Under the pieces are notes generated by a model. That model searched no databases. It worked only from the letters and a program-made list of their open reading frames with translations, and was not told the origin of the DNA. Below are positions 5,676 through 9,529 of a stretch of 9,529 nucleotides of DNA, piece after piece. Numbering within the stretch: position 1 is the first letter of the stretch; each line of letters starts with the position of its first letter. This stretch comes from Chloroflexota bacterium. Lineage in GTDB: Bacteria; Chloroflexota; Anaerolineae; Anaerolineales; UBA4823. Made by a program: the position numbers and the translations under genes. The stretch spans positions 1 to 9,529 of the forward strand of contig JAJZSS010000033.1 of the NCBI GenBank assembly GCA_021849525.1, given 5' to 3'.

Positions 5676-6669
5676 ATTGAGATTTCCATGCCGAGCGACT
5701 CGCCCGTAATAAGGAAGACGCCAGGTTGAAGCGGTAGAATTGGCCGGCTGGATCGACCAGACCATCCAGAATGGCATCGATCTCTTGTGGGTCAGTGCTG
5801 TCGATGACCGATGCGAAGGCGGTCATCAAGCGAGCACCATAATCGATGACGCCCGCAGCTGGACCGTAGCAGCCTATGCACTGTGCTCCGGCCTGCGGGC
5901 ATAGCGCTCCACAACCGCTGCGTGTGGCAGGTCCATTGCATGGAATTCCTTGCTCCAGCAAACATAGCGCCGGATCGACCACTTTTAATTCCTGGATGCG
6001 GGTGAATTTCTTGATGGCTTTGATATTGCGCTGGCGGGGGCACTCATCGCACACGGTGGATTCGCCTGCCCCTATGGTTGCTCCTTTGGCTGGTAAAAGG
6101 GCTTTGCCCTGTACCACCTGAATGACCAGATCGATCACGGCGCTGATCTGGTGGGATTCGGGTGGACAGCCGGGGATGTAATAATCGACATCGACCACCT
6201 GATCGAGTGTTTTAAGCACGGGGTAAAAATAGGGTATTTTAAGCGTGCCTTCTGGTACGGCCGTCTCTGGTTGGGGGCGTGTCTCCTGGGAGTTGGTGGT
6301 GCTGGGGGAATTGTAGACTGTGTCAAACAGGGCCTGTTTGTTGCTGAGATTGGCGAGACCAGGAATGCAGCCCTCGCAGGCGCAGGAACCGAAAGCGACG
6401 AGGATTTGAGATTTTTGGCGCATCAGGTGAGCCAGCTCGGCATTTTCGGTGGTGCGGATGCCCCCATTGAACAGGGTGAGCAAGATCGAGCGATCTGGCA
6501 TGGCTTCGACGTCTTTGTATTTGGCGTCCATTGCCACCGGCCAAAAGACTACCTCGAAATTGGCATCGACGTCCAATATCTTCTCGTGGGTGTTCAGGAC
6601 TGCGATCTCGCAACCACCACAAGAAGCAGCCCAATACATGGCAAATTTTGGCTTGGCGCTGGCGCTCAT
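5674..6669 (-). CDS. mvhG: [NiFe]-hydrogenase small subunit (MvhG-like)
   Basis: A 331-residue electron-transfer subunit that carries electrons from the Ni-Fe site of MvhA toward MvhD. The proximal [4Fe-4S] cluster ligands are C17 and C20 (SCGGC), C96 (GSCACEGC) and C168 (IPGCPPE). Eight further cysteines (C207, C210, C236, C244, C253, C257, C264, C267) can hold two more [4Fe-4S] clusters. There is no Tat signal, so the enzyme is cytoplasmic. A hydrophilic Ser/Thr/Pro-rich loop lies at about 121-140, as I remember from other bacterial MvhG-type proteins. The ATG overlaps the mvhD stop (ATGA) and has GAGGAGGG upstream. The family is shared with other group 3 small subunits; the MvhD and HdrA neighbours decide the naming. 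Confidence 0.93.
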   Translation of the reverse strand: MSASAKPKFAMYWAASCGGCEIAVLNTHEKILDVDANFEVVFWPVAMDAKYKDVEAMPDRSILLTLFNGGIRTTENAELAHLMRQKSQILVAFGSCACEGCIPGLANLSNKQALFDTVYNSPSTTNSQETRPQPETAVPEGTLKIPYFYPVLKTLDQVVDVDYYIPGCPPESHQISAVIDLVIQVVQGKALLPAKGATIGAGESTVCDECPRQRNIKAIKKFTRIQELKVVDPALCLLEQGIPCNGPATRSGCGALCPQAGAQCIGCYGPAAGVIDYGARLMTAFASVIDSTDPQEIDAILDGLVDPAGQFYRFNLASSLLRASRSAWKSQ

Positions 6670-7142
6670 CGACCACCCTCCTCTGCAGATATGAAGCCTG
6701 ATGCGACCGGGATTCTCTCACCGGTTAAAGCAGGCCAGTCTAAGGGACCCAGGGCGCGGATTTCTTCGATAAAGCAGGTGATTTCTTCTGCCAGCTTGAC
6801 CCCCTCGGCGGCAGACGCCCATACCAGCTTGAGGCGTTCGGGGCGAATGCCCATCTGTGCCAAAGTGCGTCTGAGCAATTGAAACCGCCTGAGGGCTTTA
6901 TAATTTTGCTCGAGATAGTGGCATTCGCCCGGGTGGCAGCCGGTGATCAAGATGCCATCTGCGCCGCCGGCAATTGCTTTCAGCACAAAGGTCGGGTCGA
7001 GGCGCCCGGAGCACATCATCCGGATCAGGCGCACATTCGGAGGATATTTCACCCGCGCCGTTCCAGCCAGATCGGCAGCGCGATAGCTGCACCAATTGCA
7101 GGTGAAGCCAATGATGACCGGTTCGAAAGTATCAGTATTCAT
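6666..7142 (-). CDS. mvhD: MvhD, [2Fe-2S] linker between hydrogenase and HdrA
   Basis: A 158-residue MvhD/FlpD-family protein. Cysteines sit in the family pattern: C15 and C18 (FTCNWCSYRAAD), C44 (RMMCSGRLDP), C69 and C74 (GCHPGECHY), plus C123. In the methanogen MvhADG-HdrABC complex this protein holds a [2Fe-2S] cluster and passes electrons from MvhG to the FAD of HdrA; the role here follows from the family and the neighbours. The length is close to that of stand-alone MvhD, with no fusion to HdrA. The ATG at 7142 has GGAG upstream and lies 15 bases after the hdrA stop; its stop overlaps the mvhG start as ATGA. Some bacteria use the same domain in formate-dehydrogenase complexes, but the hydrogenase genes here make the MvhD role likely. 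Confidence 0.93.
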   Translation of the reverse strand: MNTDTFEPVIIGFTCNWCSYRAADLAGTARVKYPPNVRLIRMMCSGRLDPTFVLKAIAGGADGILITGCHPGECHYLEQNYKALRRFQLLRRTLAQMGIRPERLKLVWASAAEGVKLAEEITCFIEEIRALGPLDWPALTGERIPVASGFISAEEGGR

Positions 7143-7157
7143 GGCTATCTCCGCATT

Positions 7158-9200
7158 TCAAAGCGCTGCCAGGGTATATTTTGGGGTCAGGTTCAGCAAT
7201 AACAGACCTTCGATCTGCGCAAGAATCTGCTCATTGCTGAAACCGGTACCGGAGATCGCCCCAGCCGGGCACGCGGCCACGCAGGTGCCGCATCCCTGGC
7301 AAAGCGCCGGGTTCACCTCGGAGACATTGCGATCGGCGTGGAAGAGAATGGCATTGAAGGGGCACAGGTTATTGCAAATCCGGCAGCCCGAGCATTTCGT
7401 CTCATCCACTGTGGCCCGGATTGGCTCCAGGGCGATATGTTCTTGCTGAATCCGGCCCAGAACGCGGGCTGCCGCCGCTGCACCCTGAGAAACGCTGGAG
7501 GGTATATCCTTGGGACCCTGGACACATCCGGCGATAAAGATCCCTTCTGTCATCGTGGCGACTGGATCGAGCTTGGGATGTTTTTCGATGTACCAGCCAT
7601 CGGCGCTGCAGGAAAGTCCGAACAACTGGGCAACCTGTTTGGCGTCGTGGCGAGGTTCCAAACCCGAGGAAAGAATTACCATATCCACCGGGATGCGGCG
7701 CTGGATACCGGCCAGGGTATCTTCGACCTGGATAATCAGCTTGCCATCCTCGCCTGGCAGGCGAGCTGCATCGGTGACTTCGGCGACTTTTCCGCGCACA
7801 AACAGCGTGCCCTCCTCCAGCACCCGCTGGTAGAACTCGTCATAGGCCTTATAGGCGGTGCGCATATCGATATAGAAGTTATATACGGTGGCGCCGGTGC
7901 GCTCCTTGACCAGGTGGGCGAATTTTAGCCCCTGCATACAGCAAATCACCGAGCAGTAGTTATTGTAGTTACGATCACGGCTGCCAACACAGTGGATGAT
8001 GCCGACTGCGGCAGGAGGTGTGACTCCGTCGCGCAAGACGATATTTCCATTCGTGGGTCCGGCAGAGTTAGATAGGCGCTCGAATTCCAGGCTGGTGAAG
8101 ACATTTGCCAGCCGCCCATACCCATATTGGGTTACCCGGCGGGGATCAAACAAGTCGTATCCAGTTGCCAGGATGATATTCCCGGCTTCGATGGTCATGT
8201 ACTCTTCATTTTGGGAGAAATCAATTGCATTGGTCGGGCAAAATTTTTCACATGCCCGGCAGGTGCCTTTCTGGAAGAAAATACAGTTCTCGCGATCGAT
8301 TACCGGATATTTTGGTACTGCCTGGGGGAATGGGGTGTACACGGCTTTGCGATAAGACAGCCCGGCTTCATAAACATCATCAATGATCTTCTTGGGGCAT
8401 TTTTCCTGACAGATGCCACAGCCTGTGCAAAGCTGGGTATTGATGTAACGTGGTTTTTTACGGATGGTGACCGTGAAATTGCCTACATACCCGTCCACCC
8501 GGGTCACCTCAGACCAGGTGAGCAGGGTGATATTTGGGTGGGAGCCAACAGAGACCATGCGCGGGGTGAGAATACAGGCTGAGCAATCCAGAGTAGGGAA
8601 TGTTTTGTCGAACTGGGCCATATGCCCACCGATGGATGGCTCTCGCTCCACGAGAATGACTGGAAAGCCGGCATCGGCTATCTCTAACGCAGCCTGTATT
8701 CCGGCTATTCCCCCACCGACAACCAGGGTAGTGGGATGGATCGGGACGACTAAAGGCTCGAGTGGCTCGTGATGGATAACCCGCTCCACGCCGCCAGAAA
8801 CCACGGCTTTTGATTTGGTGGTTGCCGCATCTTTATCGGTATGAACCCAGGAAACTTGCTCCCGGATAGAAACCAGCTCACACAGGTAGGGATTTAAACC
8901 TGCGCGTCCACAGGCGGTGCGAAAGGTATTTTCGTGGAGGTGCGGCGAGCAGGCGGCGACCACGACGCGGGTAAGGCCTTTTTCCTGGATGTCCTTCTCG
9001 ATTAACTCCTGTCCGAGGCTGGAACACATAAATTTATAATCCCGGGCGACGACAACCCCCCGTTCTTTTAACCGCTCGCCAGCCCATTCGGCTACTTCCT
9101 GAACATCGACAATGCCGGCAATGTTACTGCCGCAATGGCAGACATAAACGCCAATTTTTTCAGTTTCGGGGGAGGGGGGAGTGGTTTTTTCAGTGCTCAT
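7158..9200 (-). CDS. hdrA: HdrA, FAD- and iron-sulfur-containing heterodisulfide reductase subunit A
   Basis: A 680-residue bifurcating core. An N-terminal domain has C21-x-C23, C59 and C84. The FAD-binding Rossmann motif is VGGGIAG (161-167), followed by VEREPSIGG. Two ferredoxin-type motifs are inserted (C258-x2-C261-x2-C264-x3-C268-P and C306-x7-C314-x2-C317-x3-C321-P). An HdrA-type cluster motif C404-x11-C416-x3-C420-C421 follows, and a C-terminal ferredoxin pair at C603-C613 and C634-C644. In the methanogen enzyme the FAD splits electron pairs between ferredoxin and HdrB; the same reaction is inferred here. The length is normal for HdrA with no fused MvhD and no selenocysteine. The ATG has GAGGAGGT upstream and overlaps the hdrB stop (ATGA). 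It is a cytoplasmic subunit between HdrB and MvhD. Confidence 0.95.
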   Translation of the reverse strand: MSTEKTTPPSPETEKIGVYVCHCGSNIAGIVDVQEVAEWAGERLKERGVVVARDYKFMCSSLGQELIEKDIQEKGLTRVVVAACSPHLHENTFRTACGRAGLNPYLCELVSIREQVSWVHTDKDAATTKSKAVVSGGVERVIHHEPLEPLVVPIHPTTLVVGGGIAGIQAALEIADAGFPVILVEREPSIGGHMAQFDKTFPTLDCSACILTPRMVSVGSHPNITLLTWSEVTRVDGYVGNFTVTIRKKPRYINTQLCTGCGICQEKCPKKIIDDVYEAGLSYRKAVYTPFPQAVPKYPVIDRENCIFFQKGTCRACEKFCPTNAIDFSQNEEYMTIEAGNIILATGYDLFDPRRVTQYGYGRLANVFTSLEFERLSNSAGPTNGNIVLRDGVTPPAAVGIIHCVGSRDRNYNNYCSVICCMQGLKFAHLVKERTGATVYNFYIDMRTAYKAYDEFYQRVLEEGTLFVRGKVAEVTDAARLPGEDGKLIIQVEDTLAGIQRRIPVDMVILSSGLEPRHDAKQVAQLFGLSCSADGWYIEKHPKLDPVATMTEGIFIAGCVQGPKDIPSSVSQGAAAAARVLGRIQQEHIALEPIRATVDETKCSGCRICNNLCPFNAILFHADRNVSEVNPALCQGCGTCVAACPAGAISGTGFSNEQILAQIEGLLLLNLTPKYTLAAL

Positions 9201-9529
9201 TCTTGTACCTCCTCATGCTCTGGCATGGCAGGCATAGGCAGACCGGTTTTTTTTGCTTTGCGGGATTGGGCTGGTGTAATTTCTGGGGTGGGAGCTTCGA
9301 TCCCGATGCGCCTGAGCGCCGCACGGGTATCGACCAAATTGCGAGAAAATCCCAGCTCGCTGGCGGATTTTCCGAAAGCCAGACCCATGAGCTGGGTAAA
9401 GAAAACAACCGGCATCTGGAAATTTGTGTTCAGGGCGTGGTTGGTTTCATTTTGATAGGCATCGAGGTTCATCTGGCACATCGGGCAGACCGTGACCATC
9501 ATATTGGCGTGATACTGATCGGCGGCGTG
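9197..9529 (-). CDS. hdrB: HdrB, heterodisulfide reductase subunit B, C-terminal part
   Basis: Only the last 110 residues are in the window; the gene enters from the right edge with an open frame. VTVCPMCQMNLDAYQ is the CxxC end of the second cysteine-rich CCG domain, and PVVFFTQLMGLAFG the typical following segment. In methanogens HdrB holds two noncubane [4Fe-4S] clusters that reduce the CoM-S-S-CoB heterodisulfide; the remaining CCG cysteines would lie outside the window. The protein ends in a hydrophilic Pro/Lys-rich tail of roughly 40 residues after the domain. The stop overlaps the hdrA start as ATGA, so the two are translationally coupled. hdrC is expected upstream, beyond the window. 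In a bacterium the substrate is not known. Confidence 0.9.
   Translation of the reverse strand, partial: HAADQYHANMMVTVCPMCQMNLDAYQNETNHALNTNFQMPVVFFTQLMGLAFGKSASELGFSRNLVDTRAALRRIGIEAPTPEITPAQSRKAKKTGLPMPAMPEHEEVQE

Noticed and set aside
5664..5777. Longer N-terminus for MvhA
   Set aside because: It would overlap mvhG by more than 100 bases; the family starts at [15 protein letters not shown] and a Shine-Dalgarno directly precedes ATG 5663.
6151..6882. Long + strand open frame (243 codons) opposite mvhG and mvhD
   Set aside because: It lies fully antisense to two genes with unmistakable cysteine motifs, has no recognisable domain, and arises from their codon bias.
7338..8582. Several + strand open frames opposite hdrA
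   Set aside because: They are mirror frames of the conserved hdrA coding sequence and have no motifs or ribosome binding sites of note.

Overview
The window looks like part of a bacterial chromosome of moderately high GC, most likely from an anaerobic Chloroflexota (Anaerolineae-like) lineage. That assignment is inference. It rests on the mix of a DegV-type gene, a dienelactone-hydrolase-like lipoprotein with a twin-arginine-type N-terminus, short lineage-style hypothetical genes, and a bacterial-type hydrogenase/heterodisulfide-reductase cluster. No RNA genes, CRISPR arrays, insertion sequences or phage genes were seen.

Left part (1-3115), mostly + strand: the C-terminus of a DegV-family fatty-acid-binding protein (1-213), closely followed by a small single-pass membrane protein (230-499). 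A convergent small all-helical protein gene follows on the - strand (496-816). A 271-base divergent intergenic region (817-1087) holds a near-perfect 21-bp-stem hairpin running into degenerate 18-bp tandem repeats, then an AT-rich promoter zone. Next come a secreted or lipid-anchored dienelactone-hydrolase-like protein (1088-2146), a 76-residue two-span membrane protein that appears to be leaderless (2191-2421), and a cytoplasmic carboxylesterase/phospholipase-type alpha/beta hydrolase (2438-3115).

Right part (3168-9529), all - strand, transcribed right to left: a tight operon of hdrB (3' part only), hdrA, mvhD, mvhG, mvhA, a [NiFe]-hydrogenase maturation protease and a cyclic-nucleotide-binding-domain protein. 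Gene junctions are ATGA overlaps or short gaps, mostly with strong Shine-Dalgarno sequences. A weak terminator-like hairpin overlaps the last stop codon.

Working together, MvhA/MvhG would be a group 3c-type [NiFe] hydrogenase passing H2 electrons through the [2Fe-2S] protein MvhD to the FAD of HdrA. HdrA would bifurcate them to ferredoxin on one side and to a disulfide-type acceptor at HdrB on the other. The protease matures MvhA by removing its C-terminal tail. The terminal gene is a small sensor-like protein with no DNA-binding domain. In a bacterium without the methanogen thiols CoM and CoB the HdrB acceptor is unknown. That, plus the hydrogenase-linked sensor protein, is the most interesting biology here.
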